A DNA stretch of 64,000 bases from Mesodorylaimus sp. YZB2_4. Lineage: Eukaryota > Nematoda > Enoplea > Dorylaimida > Dorylaimidae. The position numbers were made by a program, and so were the translations under genes. Positions 36,426 to 49,000 of the stretch are shown piece by piece. Below the pieces are notes generated by a model, which saw nothing but the letters and a program-made list of their open reading frames with translations, made no database searches and had not been told where the DNA came from. The stretch lies in assembly GCA_030248295.1 (NCBI GenBank), contig JASANH010000220.1:434001-498000 (forward strand), written 5' to 3'. The first letter of the stretch is position 1. Every line of letters begins with the position of its first letter.

Positions 36426-39400
36426 CTAATTGGACGCCGATTTAGCGGCCTTTGAAGGAGTCCCTTTCTTGTCGTCTAGGTCCGCCGAAACAGCTTTCCT
36501 TTGATTCGATTTCTTCTGCGGGCAACTATCCACAAAATGGCCAATATGTCCGCACAGCTTGCAACCACGGTCCTTAGGCGGCGGCTCTTTTTGTTGCAAA
36601 GCGAAATCGAAGAAATAGTACTAAAAAATTAGCAATTATGTCGTGTATCCACTTACTGTATATCAAAAGTGACGATGGTGCCTTACTTCCAACCCGTCAT
36701 AAGTCAGCGCATTTCCGACCACTGACTGCAATATCTTTTCGTGACGCGGGTGTCCAAACACCTCTCTCGCTTGGATGAACACTTTCATAATGTAAATATA
36801 CACTAAAAAACAGACCACAAAACCGAGCTGCATACCTCGCTGGCCGACCACTAAATTTTTCCACAACTTACTTCGCCAACTCAGACCCGATGCCAAATTA
36901 TGGTTCAAATCGAACGGATCTTCAATGGCCAATGGTTTGTCCGACCACAGTTTCTCAAATTTTGACAATTGTTCTTTACGACGCATTTGGATAACGAAGT
37001 CTTTCAAGTTGAAATCTTCAGTGTAATAGCGCAAAAATCCCAGCCACAACTCATGCAACGACTGACGATTCTCTGCTTTCCAAATATGAGGCTAAAAATC
37101 ACCAAATTTTCAAGTCTCTGTTTGACTCCAATCTTCACTGCCACTTACCAGTCTTTGACGATCGGAATAAAAATACGTATCCCAGCCATCCACCAAATTC
37201 GGCTGACGATCATTGCGATCATAAACCTCAAAAGAAGAAAACCAGTCATCACAAAGCATAAACCAGCGATACTTCGTATCGGCAGTCATATTTAGAAGAC
37301 AGGATCTCACTTCCTGCAAGACTGGAATGACGGGAGGCTCGGTTCGCTGAAGATAGTGCAGCATCATGATTACATAAGCGTACGAAGATAAGCTGCCCCG
37401 GCTCGCGTCACCGATATCGCATTGCTAGAAAAAGAATGCGTTTAGACTTCAACATGCAACCAAAACGTCAAACCTTACTTTTGCGAATACTTTCACGATG
37501 TAACCCAGAGCGCGGACGCGCATATCGATCATCGCATACGTGTGCATCAATCGAGTATTTCGCAAGGCCTAAAATGAAGTAACAATAAAAAATTAACCTA
37601 CTTCTTTACCAAAACTGGAAAAAGACATACCAAACAGTTGTATAAGCTGATATCACCCTCCAGTTTGCTCGGATAATGAAAAAAACGAACGATCGGCACT
37701 TTTGCTTTCGTGACTGGCAAGACATCTCGAAAATCACGATCTTTTCTCAAAGCATTGGCCACAAGTTTTATGATCTTGACTGGGTTCTCATTCTAAAACA
37801 TACCCAAAGCAATACAAGTCCGTCAGCCAATAATACAGAATACCCACTTACCCGCGGCAATGTCATCGAATCACCAAAAGTCAGGCACAAATCCAAGTCA
37901 CTATGAACGAATCCAAATCCATTGCAGCTGCTACCGAATAGCTGCAATCGAGCATCTGCTCTAAGGTTTTGCTGAAGGCGGCGTTCTAGGTCCGCGCGAA
38001 AGATTTCCTGCCAGTGTTCACGTCTCGGCGTGATCGCATAGATCCTCATAACATCGTATAAGAATGCAGTCAGTGTGTTGCTATACGATGGATGAATGGG
38101 CGGTAGAGGTTGAACCGGCGGCAACTGCTTTTCAGGGCACTTCTTCGCAACGTGCCCAGCATCGTTGCAAAACGTGCAAAGCACAGATGGCACCTAAATG
38201 CACAATAAAAAATGCGTTTCTGATCTCTCGATGTTTCAATAAGCAAGCCAACCTTTGCTTGGTCGGATAATGGAAAAAGGAACGATCGGCACTTGCTTTT
38301 GCTTGAACTGTAAGGCTCTGTTATCTTTCCTAACCATCGCCCATAGGCCAAATCCATAAGGCCACCCGCAACCCACGCTTACCTTTCCATCCGTAAAAAG
38401 CTCCACCGAAATTATGTAGCAATAGTCGCTAATAATCAATTCGTGGGCAGCTGACAAACATTCTGGATCGATAGTAAGAAGACGATGTTTACGTTTGATC
38501 ACTGCAGCAATGCCTGCGTTTTGTTCGCTGTCTTCAGACGGATCTTCGGGACTCCTCTCGTCCACAATGTCATCATTCGAGATCGCATTACAATCGGGAT
38601 CGCTCGTGACGCTCTCACGAAATGGGCCGCCATCATCCCGCTCTTCGCTGACAAAATGTTCTTCTTCCTCGTCTCCTTCGGCGATGCAATCGGAAATATT
38701 AACCGTCTGAAACAGGTACAAAACTTTTACAACACGGTTACGCAGGAAAGGCCTATGATTCGAAATTTTAATGCAGCCTCCCACAGGTTTCCCAGATTTC
38801 GGCTCGAAAATTCCCATTTTTTCCAGGCTTCCCAGACACTTTTAGGATTCCCAAACTTTTCAGCTTTGTATGAACCCCGCTTCAATCAATGCTGCAAATC
38901 ATCAGTGGTTGTTTTTGCAAGAATTCCAAAATAAACACGAATGTTTACCATTAAATCCGTCAGCCTCCCGCAATGTTCTTCCTCATCGACGCTGGAAAAT
39001 TCGCTGCTCTCGCTTATCAGTGCCGACCGTTGAGGCGCAATTCTAGATTTCGCTTCTTCTACACTTGACTTGTCGTGATCTTCCGGAGAGATCAAACGGT
39101 TTTCTTGGTCCCAAATCTCTCGCGCGTTCTCCTCATCCCGCGACGATGACGCTGTTCGTCCGGGCGCATACGTCAAAGCAGTTGGGCATTCCACCTCACT
39201 GGGGGTGCTGGTTTTGGAGACGCAACTATTTTCTTCTGCAGATAATATTCGATTCGCAGAACCTATGACCGAAATGACATGATCCAGGCCGGTCGATGGC
39301 GAGGCATCTGCATCGAAAATGCGAGTCCATTTTGAATTCCATTCCAATTTGTCATCGTGTAAATTTAGCACTTCCTGCCGATCATATTCATACAAAACTT

Positions 39401-42082
39401 TTGGCGCGGGTTTGTTTTCTTCGACAATTTCCTTTTTGTTCGACGATATCATCATGTCTCCGAGCATTTTCTGAACATCGGCGGTATTGACAATGATTCC
39501 ATTCGTTTGCCCCGTTGAATTTGGTCGCCGTTGTTTCAACGTTGATAAGACTTCGTTGCGGACCATCAGTCGATAATCATCAAAATGAAATAAGGGACCG
39601 ATGACAGTCTGCGGCATTCCAAAATACTTGTACGTCATTCGAAAACAATGCATCGTGTAATCGAACATGACTTGCGTCATTTGAGCCACATTCTTGTTTG
39701 ATATAAAAGGATCTAAAAAAACATTTGTTCCAGAGAAGGAACAAAACCAGAACACATGGACTAACCTTCGATTCCGATTCGCCGAGTTGTTCTCCACTCT
39801 TTCTCAGCACGAGTGACTGGTTGCGACGAGCGAATATTGACAACTAGCGTTTGTATATCAAAATCGACTGTGTAAAATTTCAAAAATCCGAGCCATAGTT
39901 CTCCCAAGTTCCATTCGTCGTCTCTAATCAATGAAGGTATCGCATCAAAAGCCCCGAGTTCCCCGTTGCAGAAACGAATAAAAGCGTCAAAATTCGCGCT
40001 CGGTTCTCTGAACGATTCCATCTGAACATACAAAAATGAAAACTATTGTCATTTCTTACTTCTATTCTCCACAATGCCGACTTACCTCATGGAATATTGG
40101 CAGCACTTTAGGTTGCCTTTTTTGCAAGTAATGTATCAGCATTAAATCGAAGGCATATGGCGGCAAGCCACCCAGAACTATGTCGTCTAATCGACACGCC
40201 TGCAAAAGCAACGATCAATTAGGTATCAACTAATCGATCGGTTCCTCAAATCAATACTTACTCGAGCCCAATAGCGGCAAAACTGAGCTAAAATGATCAA
40301 CTGAGGATACCGCTTGGCATAGCCATGCAGAAGTAAATTGATTTCGTAAGCTTGTGCGTTACAAACGGACAAAACGCATTCGATAGGAACCTCTGGTAAG
40401 AACCCAATCCCGGATGCGTTAAACCTTATATTTGGCCATTTAGCTTCGAAATCCTCCACCACATTCGAGAAGAGATCTAGAAGTACGTTCATGCGTGCAA
40501 TTAGTTACAACGCACTAAATAAAAAACTTACGATGATCACGCCTCAATAAAGCGCGGGCAGCGCATAAGGCCACAGCATGCGTCATTTCCTGCGGGTATA
40601 ACAATTCTAAATTCAGATTGCTCGTTTTCAAAGCAAATCCACTCAGCGATGAACCGTACAATCGAACTGAGCAAGCTAAAAATGAAAGATGCAATGCATA
40701 AAAAAGTAGTTCCATAAGCTTTGCGTACGTAAATTCAAGTTCTTCCGGAAATAGTCAGTCAAGACGTTAGCCAACTGGACGCATTGCAGAATGTCGCTGA
40801 TGGATCGGCCGTGTTCAGCTACACTTCGATTGATTAAAGCAGTCACAGCAGCGCAATGAGAGTCACTTGGAGGCCATGGTATTGAGTCTAACAATTCGAC
40901 CAGAGCGCACTCCTTTTTAAAATCACGAATCAGATTACATTTAGCGAACACGAAAAATATACTCACTTCTTTGGCTTTAACATGACCAGCCGCTTTCATA
41001 TGCCCCTCCGCGAATTTCAACGTGTTGATATGATAATTGCACAGCCGACAAAAATAAGTGGCCAAGGCGAAACGAGGACTTTTCTAAACGTAAACAAACA
41101 TGAAGCGTTGGCCTACTGAAAAGTATCGAAACTAGTTATTACCGTTCGCAACGGGAAAATAAACTCTTTCTCCAAACGGGGTACTGCTTCTTCGTTGACG
41201 GGTTCACGATCTGCAAGTAAGAATAAGCGATTTTCCCGGCTGGAATAAAAATTATAGACAGAACGCGCCTTCACAGACAGGCCAGGTAAGTCGCGAAGTT
41301 CCCATCTAATTGTAAGTCGTGAATCACAGCGGACTCACAGTCAGATCGAATGAGTGCTGTCAAGAAAAAGATTGCACAAAGAGCTTACCATGATTGTTGC
41401 CAGCTTTTACGTCACTGGGGTTCTTCACAGGAACTACCCCATTTTGCGCCGCTGACACTGATCTCTGCAGAATTTTGACGGCTCCCTTTGAGGAACTATT
41501 AGACTTGGATTTCGTTGCGGGGGCCGCAGATTTCGTAACACCATGCGATGGTACTGCCGAAGCCGTCGCACCTTCGATTGAAGCAGTGCGCGGCGTCACA
41601 GTAATTTCGTGCGAAGTTTTTTCCAAGGAAGGCCCGGTCACATCATTGATTGATTTCCTCGATGAGGAAGGGCATTGGACTTCTGCTGCAACTTTTGATC
41701 CTGCCCGTTCTTCACTCGCCTCTATCGACTCAGGCTGCCGTTTCAATAACATAATTTTCTTCTGTTCTTCAGCCACTAGATTCTCGTGCCGTTCTTGTTT
41801 ACCACGTCGTTTTTCGCCGCTTTCGTTTGGAGCTACAGGCAATTGGCCAGCGAGCGGTTTTTTCTTTCGAATTCTTGGTTGTTTCTTCGGTTCTGTCGCC
41901 GCTCCATTGACACTTGTTCCTGCATCGATGGCAGCAGACATAGGTATAGAACCCAACGCGCCTTGTCGCATCGAATTATTGTGCTTCTTAGTTGAACGAA
42001 CCCAGGTTCGTTCTTTTTTCGACTCCTTCGATTTTGGGGCAGTCGCAATAGCAGCCGCCCCTGGGACCTGCGCCATATCCAT
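36426..42082 (-). CDS. Terminal uridylyltransferase, TUT4/TUT7 type
   Basis: Seventeen exons: 42082-41389, 41210-41143, 41083-40967, 40912-40729, 40675-40532, 40476-40262, 40199-40086, 40021-39766, 39712-38949, 38706-38383, 38193-37852, 37792-37631, 37568-37479, 37424-37149, 37091-36872, 36802-36687, 36620-36426. All keep phase, giving 1426 aa. Order: disordered N-terminus; C2H2 finger (C266, C269, H282, H288); a first nucleotidyltransferase fold whose Asp pair is replaced (GSSLSGFA, then N374-L-N376), hence inactive; PAP-associated domain; long acidic linker; CCHC knuckle (C966 to C979); active nucleotidyltransferase (GSSCNGFG, D1059, D1061, D1121 in LEGDISLYN); second PAP-associated domain; C-terminal CCHC. 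This is the vertebrate TUT4/TUT7 layout. These enzymes add U tails to pre-let-7 and short-tailed mRNAs, marking them for decay. The intron at 38382-38194 holds a decayed copy of a catalytic exon. Confidence 0.93.
38254..38349 (-). repeat. Decayed copy of a TUTase catalytic exon inside an intron
   Basis: This lies in the intron between the exons ending at 38383 and starting at 38193. On the minus strand it reads Q-V-P-I-V-P-F-S-I-I-R-P-S-K, matching K-V-P-I-V-R-F-F-H-Y-P-S-K of the exon 37792-37631 about 600 bases downstream. At DNA level GTGCCGATCGTTC and CATTATCCGA are identical between the copies. Upstream, V-R-K-D-N-R resembles L-R-K-D-R-D. The copy carries small indels and ends before the third catalytic Asp. 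It is not needed for a continuous frame. Confidence 0.75.
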
Positions 42083-42600
42083 TTCTAATATTCCCAAAAT
42101 GACGATGATTATCGATTCATTTATTTCCGATGCGAATAAATAAACTCTTGCTTGAAAAGTTTCCGTCCGTGGCAGGCAATTGTCCCTTATTACCTTCCCT
42201 TATTATTAAAGCGCACCCTAACTATCACAAGTCAATTTGTCATAAGCAGTAAAAAAGCGCGAATTTCACATTCCCATCCACGCATGTGTTTCATATAACC
42301 ATCATGTTATCAAAAGATTAATCGTTGTCTTTCTCATTAACCAAAGCACCGATTAATAGCGTGACTACTTGGAACGCTATGGAAACAAAAAGAGAGGCAT
42401 GGAATCTAAAAAAGACTATGCCAATGGATTTCCTGCCTGCCATACCATTACGCCCCCATCTCCACTTGCCTATCTGTAATGAAAGTGCAGAAAAAGACGA
42501 GGGTCTCAAAAACTGCATTCTCCGGATACGCACGAAAAGCATATAAGCATCAGCGTAGCTACTCTGCCTCACTAGCACTAATCCAGACCCTCTGACGAAC
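42083..42600. other. Divergent promoter region, TUTase and neuropeptide genes
   Basis: 518 bases between the TUTase start (-) and the neuropeptide start (+). AT-rich; no exon is seen. Confidence 0.5.
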
Positions 42601-42959
42601 ATGGCCCCTCAACTGTCATTATTGCGATTGCTACTCATTTCCATTTTTAGTATGGTTTTACTAACTGGGTATTGCGCAGCCAGACTGGACATGCCACTTC
42701 GCCGAGGATTGTTTCACGCAGTGACCAGATGTTTGATGGACAAGTGACCGAAATTGGCCCCTAAATGCTGTCTTGCACGTTTCAGGTGACACCCGACACG
42801 ACCCGCTTGGCCAAGTACAGTGGCCCTTATCATTTGCATCTGTCCGCACTGGCGATCCGATTCATGCGTTCACGTCAACGTCGCATCCCAAACGAAAAGA
42901 AACCTAAATTCAACTGTCTGTTCAGTCCAGTAGTGTGCAATATGGCAGCTCGGTCCTGA
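42601..42959 (+). CDS. Somatostatin/allatostatin-C-like neuropeptide precursor
   Basis: Two exons (42601-42720 and 42786-42959) around a 66-nt intron (GTGACC/TTTCAG, phase 0) encode 97 aa. Residues 1-27 are a strong signal peptide (LSLLRLLLISIFSMVLLTGY). The middle is a spacer. The C-terminus has a furin-type R-S-R-Q-R-R site, then a dibasic K-K, then P-K-F-N-C-L-F-S-P-V-V-C-N-M-A-A-R-S and the stop. The two cysteines are spaced C-x6-C, as in allatostatin-C peptides (C-Y-F-N-P-I-S-C), with matching aromatic and proline positions (C-L-F-S-P-V-V-C). There is no C-terminal Gly for amidation, also typical of that family. The donor (GCA|GTGACC) is weak, and without splicing the frame stops after 48 codons. 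The peptide would act through AST-C/somatostatin-type GPCRs. Confidence 0.65.
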
Positions 42960-43514
42960 CTCGACATGTAGTTCACCCGAAAAATGTTCGACTTGCCTAG
43001 ATGGAATCGGTTACGGAACTCGGAAGAAGTTGTGCCATTTATTCGATGATAAATTAATTTGAGGCTGGCCACAAATGACAAGAGGATGAGTATGAACGGG
43101 ATATCCGTGTCTTGTGTCCCCTTCGTGCTACGACACAACAACGAGCCAACTCGTAAATCACTCTTGCACACATTTTATAGTCGAATGACAAATATTCAGT
43201 GACAAGCACATCGAGTACTCATACGAGTATCTCTCGCCATGGCGTGGTCTGGCGGCAGTGACAACATTGGCATCGAGGCACTGGGCTAGCAAAAGCACAT
43301 ATGGCAATGAGCATGTTCTAAAGGCTGTTACACTAACTGTACACCAATATGGGCCTGTTGTGGCTGGGTGACATCTGACCAATGAAGACATCTTCTGGGT
43401 ATCAAACGCCATAACAGCTACTATCAGTCGAACATGCCATGTACAAAGGGAGGCTCATCAGCACTGTCGCCATTTGGCACCCGTCAATTTGAAAACGCCA
43501 TTTGTAGACAGTCC
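42960..43514. other. Intergenic, no gene seen
   Basis: 555 bases between the neuropeptide stop and the peroxidase stop. No exon is recognised. Confidence 0.5.
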
Positions 43515-46093
43515 TCATTCGGCCCACTTGTTCAAGTCTAGACCAGGAATGGAACTGCAGGGGACTGGAGTACCTGAACCCGTCGCCAATTGGAAGGCGT
43601 CGATTGGAACCGAGTCAAAACCGTCCGTGTTATCGCACAGAATCCTAGCAAATGTCACTCTCTCCAACTCTGCTAGTTGTTCCGGAGTGAACGTGGCCGG
43701 ACTTTGGTACCAGAATCTGGAATAAAACACCCCTCGAGGATCGCAAGCTGCCCTACTACGACGGCTCAACTCACCTGTCCCCATCTCGAATCCTCTTAAA
43801 CTGGTCGCCGAGCATGCAAGCCAATGTCGGCCCGACCAATCCATCCACAATCGGATCTTCTATCAGGGCGCCAACGTACAGGTCCACGTTGTCTAAATTG
43901 TGTTATGCAGTCAGGGGCCCCGAGTATAAATCATGCATATACCTGGGCTCCCGAAGCCTTGTTTCAGGTTGCTTCTGACAGCTGGATCAAGGATCTCGTT
44001 GCTCATGTCATCGAAACTCTGAGCTCTCTTCAGTCCGCAGAAGTCTCGCCAGTCATTATAGGATGGGACTCCGACATCGCGTCCCCTTTGCAGGTTGATC
44101 GAGGCCAAATCAGAACTGCCAAACATGCGTTCAGTGGCTGCTGAGGTCAGTCTTTGTGGCTTTTTAACAGGCATAAGCATCAATCCTCGCAGGATCGGGT
44201 CTATGCCTCCTTCGAAAATGAGTTTTTGAGGCTTCAGTACACCCTCATCGAATCGCATTCCACCTTCGGCGATAGGTTGCCCATTTGGACCAACCCGATT
44301 GAAAAATTCTTGAATCATTCCGTGCCCGAATCGCATTGCAGCGTGCGTGAATTCGCTTGATATGGACGGATTCACTTGGGAATTATAGCCCTTGTAAGTG
44401 CCCAGTGCTGTATTCAGAGAACTGCCTAAAATTTTTGGTAGCCATTCCTTGAATGTGATGGCCTGAAAAGGGAAAACGATCGTTTTTGCACCAGTCAAAC
44501 CGAGTAACGACTCGCGTGGCCCCAATGTCCTCATCCACATGTTGTAGTCGCTGCACAAATTGTCACACCTTCTCTACAGTCAATGTGGCAATTTGGGACA
44601 ACTTACTTGCACTTCAGCCCCAACGATTTTTCTCGCTTCGTGAAACACGCGGTCTTGACTCCATTGAGGGTTCGATCTCAGCAAGGCGGCTGCAATGCGA
44701 TTGTGTTCACGAAGAAAAAGTGTGTGAAACGCAGCCAGGCCAACAAATATGGTTATGCGATTGTCACCGGCATCGAAATTGGCATTGCAACTCGACGGGC
44801 CGAAACACTGTTGCTGATTGAAAGGAGGGAACGGATGTCCGTTGAAGACGGTCATTTTCATGAAGGCACCCTCGCGCAATCGATTATTATCGGGAACGGA
44901 ACTACCGTAAATGGGCGATGCGTCCAAAAATGCAGTGTTCTCATTTAATTGCGCCCTGGGACTATTTAGTCCTGTGCCGCAAACGGGTGCCGCTCGGGTG
45001 AAGGCTAAACAGCACGGAGGTTGTTGACAGCCGAAACGAGGATCGAATGTGTCGACTCGAATCGGTGAACAACGACCGGGAATCTCGGTGCATCCAATGC
45101 ACAGGTCTGTCGGCAATATTGATGTTTTTGTAATGTCGTGGGTTACGAATTGACCAAATTGCATGAGCAGGGAATTGAACTGGTTGTTGGTCACCAACTG
45201 AGGCGAACTCAGAAGAAATCTGGAGGCGTCGCGAGCACTCGGGCGCCCACCTTTGAGCGAGGCTAAAGGAGGAGGTGGATAAGAGTCGAAAGATGTTCTC
45301 GCAGGCACACACGCTCACCCTATCGCTTTTGCATGTACCACAGAAGATTAAGTATGTAGCATATATGTAGAGGCCCGCCTACACATGTACACCCGCTCGC
45401 TTTGCATCCGTGGCCTGCGCAGTCTCAGAAACATAACTGTACTCACATGTGGGAGCCCCGATGCCATCGTCGTACACAGGGGGCTTCGTGCGAATAAAAG
45501 GTGTTGCAGAAGCTCCGAAGAAAGGGTTGTCGAAATTGTTGCACGAACCGTCCATGGTCCTGTATCTCAAATTGAAACAGAGATTCCGGTTGCAGTCAGT
45601 AAAATCCTGCTGAGGCGCGCATCCAAATTGCTTATTGCTGCCTTCGATATCAAATGACGAAATAGTTCGTCGAAAGCTGACATCTGAAATATGGCCATGG
45701 AAGTACAGAGAGCTGGTAAATTTAACAGACCTCACCCTCTCGATCAGCAATTAGGCCGAGGTGCTTCATGAAGAGTATGACATTGTTCAGGTTACTGCGC
45801 TTGACTTCGTCACATTTTGACGGGTTATTTCCCAAATGCTCCTTCGGCCCTGACGGCTGCACGAAAGTGCCATTTATCTGCGGTGGAAGGATACCGAAAA
45901 GAGACTGCCTTGGTCCTAGTTGCAGCTGAGATGCTGGCGCAGGACTGGGTTCTTGCTTTCCTCGGGGTGTTGACGCATTGGCTTGAGGTGGTAACGTAAT
46001 TTCGAATGGCAATGAAGTGGCACCTTGGCCAGAACCTACATGCAAGGATATTATGAAATAAACGAAGAATAGAGTGCACTCTTTCGGGTACAT
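43515..46093 (-). CDS. Secreted heme peroxidase (animal peroxidase family)
   Basis: Six exons: 46093-45736, 45683-45447, 45262-44607, 44462-43943, 43892-43775 and 43716-43515, giving 696 aa. A signal peptide (LFFVYFIISLHVGSG) and a Pro-rich propeptide precede the catalytic domain. Landmarks are 'NLCFNLRYRTMDGSCNNFDN', distal His240 in Q-F-V-T-H-D, 'TAFLDASPIYGSS', the catalytic Arg in 'LREHNRIAAALL', 'AITFKEWLPKILG' and proximal His464 in R-F-G-H-G-M-I. 'LASINLQRGRDVGVPSYNDWR' follows, and 'YVGALIEDPIVDGLVGPT' near the end. The family uses hydrogen peroxide to oxidise halides or tyrosines; nematode members cross-link cuticle collagens or act in defence. No ShK or transmembrane domain is present. 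The intron 44606-44463 stays open for part of its length, but splicing it restores the family consensus E-V-Q-A-I-T-F-K-E-W. Confidence 0.92.
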
Positions 46094-49000
46094 GCCGAAT
46101 CGTCTCGAGTGTCTTCTGTATTCAATGCAACTATTGTTGGCCCTAACATAGTTTTCGGGTCAATGCGAAGAATAGGGACATGTTTTGCGGAGGTTCCACC
46201 CACTACCAGGTAACATGGATGTAGTGATCATTGACCAAACCGAGCGTGAGAACTCATTAGAAAGACTCCTGCCATGCTTGGGTAAGAAATGATCTGCAAA
46301 CAACCCAGTTCTTCAAAAAATTTCCTATTTAACTGCCCCTCCTCGCCATTAGATTCCCCAGAATGATGCATAGGCGGGTAAAAGGATTCTTGAAAATTGC
46401 AGCAATCAAGTGGGCCCGAGCAATATACAAAAACTTGATCGCGTGGTTGGTGTCGATTTTACTCGAACAAAAGGAGGTATACCCAGTTTGTCCTTGTACG
46501 TAAACATGGCCCGCTGTCTACGCAACTTTTACATTTCGGTCTGGCCAGATCCGCCTTCAGCGAAACACTATTGTCCATGCTCTGATAAGCAATCGGACCT
46601 TCTCACATGACGAGTAATAGTACGGCATCGGATCGTCGTTCAGATCACTCGCATTTCCCAATGTGTCCGTGCTGGCATCACGGGTGACGTAGTCTTATTC
46701 GTAACGGGCCACGTGCCAGAACAATAGTGAGAAAAAGGAAAAAACTGGAAACTGCGTCGGGTCAGGTATCGCTCTGAAGCATTCCGAGCGTGACTCACCG
46801 TTCAGGTGAAAACACCTACAGGATGGGTTTACCCACTTATCTATAGCACGCGTGGGCTACGCGTGTCGTGTGTGGAATGCATGCAATGCGCCTGTTTCCC
46901 ACATGGCTAGCAATGCAACTTACTCGACTCCTTGGGACAAGCATTGCATGCAATCTGGCACATGTCCGTCATCCAATGCCGATTCGTGTCACACTCGCCG
47001 ATGGTCGCCCAAAATTGGCACCATTCGTGTTGATCACAGCATCCGTTACGGCACTCAAAGTCGTGAGTTATTTGGGCACAGGCTAAAAACGGAAAAACTA
47101 CACTTTCATTGTACTACCACACGTTTTAATTGGATGTGACACATTGGAAGACGAGCAAAAAGTTTGTAGAATTTTCAAGTGTGCCTATTCCTACACTATT
47201 CTAAACACGCGTTGTTTTCTTCCAATGCAGTTCTATGTTCATAAGGACCCTCCCGTATATCGGTCGACAGAATCTGTTTTTCTAGTTTTACAAATGAGAA
47301 CATTCATTGCCTTGGAAACAGAGACGTCAAAAGCCGCATTGGGAGGATGGGTGGCGTCTAGTGAGCACTATCGCTGATTCATTTCGCCAGGTTTCTCGAA
47401 GCCCACAACTATGGCAGTGATAACGGAGAGGCTATGCACTAATAGAAAACATTTTAGCACGGCACCCATACCTGATCTGAGCATAATTGCAAGTACAAAA
47501 ATAAGTTTCATGGCGATTCCAGTGTTCGACTGACCAAGCACTGGGCAGTGAACAAAGCCAGATCCAGAAGCTGGTTGTGATAAGTCCAATAAAAGATACC
47601 TCATCTCCGCGAACGAGCATTCACTGAGGCCCTCGAATAGGTTGATACCCACGAATCGCGACCAGTCACACTTCAAGACTGTACCGAAAAGGAAAAAGTT
47701 ATTTGCAAAAGTAAAGTTTATAGTGCCAAGTATCGTTTCAGACCAGTTCGCCTGACAAAAAACCCAAGATGACCTTTTCGTCACTAATTAAAATAAGTAA
47801 ACGAAACCCGCCCGATTCCTTTCATTTTCTCGCCGGAAGCGTACTCGGAGAGGCTAAAATGTGTCAGACGCGTTTGATCTCGAGCCTGACACACTTTCAA
47901 TGCACGCGACCATTTCCGGAGGTGCTGATCTCACTGTCTGTTGGTGGACGAAGGACCGCCCAGATTAGGACGCCATGCATTCCAACGAGGACCCGTCACC
48001 TTGCACACGCCCAATAATATTCATTATGGCGGAGGCGGGGAAAGAGCGGGTTTTTCCAAACATCTCGCCAAGACACACGTCCGGTCTAAGATTTCGGTAA
48101 GGACTACAGGCTTGGCGCGGCCGACTCGAGCAAGGTTACAGAAGACGGCAAAGTAAACCCAAATTTTTCTATTCGACTGTGTTAGTAGGTTAGGCTACTT
48201 TTGTTGGACTAAGTAGGGGCAAATATATGGTCGTCCTATGGCCGTAATGCGACAATATACTTTTTGTACAACTGTACGCGCACTGTTGGAATCCTAAATT
48301 TTCTAGGCTCATAATAAAGGGCATGGCCGATCGCTGATATCATCTTCTCTGTTCAAGTCCGCGGCAGTCGTTGCGAAATAGAGGATGGCACTCAATTCAT
48401 ACCGTGCCGATCGGCCGCCCCGTCACTAACCATAAGAGCCTCCATTATACCAGTTGCCCAAAATAGACATTTCGTCACAGGCATGGCATCTTCATCAAAT
48501 ATTCTCACGTCCTTTCAACGAACGTCCTCAAACTCTTTCGCCATGTCAATTAGTACTCATCGTGTTTGCAATATATAATATACCCGTCCCATCTGCCCCC
48601 TTTGCCACACATCCATCAAACGCTTCCAGCTGTTGGCCGCTAATATTTGCTATTGGCCAAACCGGAAAAGTTAAATTAGCAAAAACTATCGGCGACTGCA
48701 GAACTTTTTTCACTCTTTGATCAGCTGTACCTATTGCGATTCGCCCATCCGACACGGCAAGTATCCAGTTCTATAGTCGCTTTACCAGCCCACATTTGGC
48801 ACAATTCACTTTACGTTTATTGGACGAGGCGATTCAGTGAGTCCGTAGCGATGCATGGCATGCTGTACCAGCTCCATGCACTCCTGTCTTCCTTCGCACT
48901 TGTGCAAAACTAGACTGTGGACACTAGCACTTGTTCTCACCACGCCCTCTTCGTCACTCGATAGATCGACTGCGGCTTATTCTGGAATGCACAAAGCTTC

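Noticed and set aside
41394..42143. 250-codon plus-strand frame opposite TUTase exon 1
   Set aside because: It is antisense to a coding exon with well-supported splice junctions; its Ser/Phe/Ala composition is that of a reverse-complement shadow.
42720..42786. Alternative splice donor AA|GTGACC at about 42743 for the neuropeptide gene
   Set aside because: Joining there gives AAG TGA, an immediate stop, so the donor at 42721 was chosen.
47368..47784. 138-codon minus-strand frame with hydrophobic stretches
   Set aside because: No family resemblance, no signal or good start context, and no splice-compatible neighbours; compatible with chance in this region.
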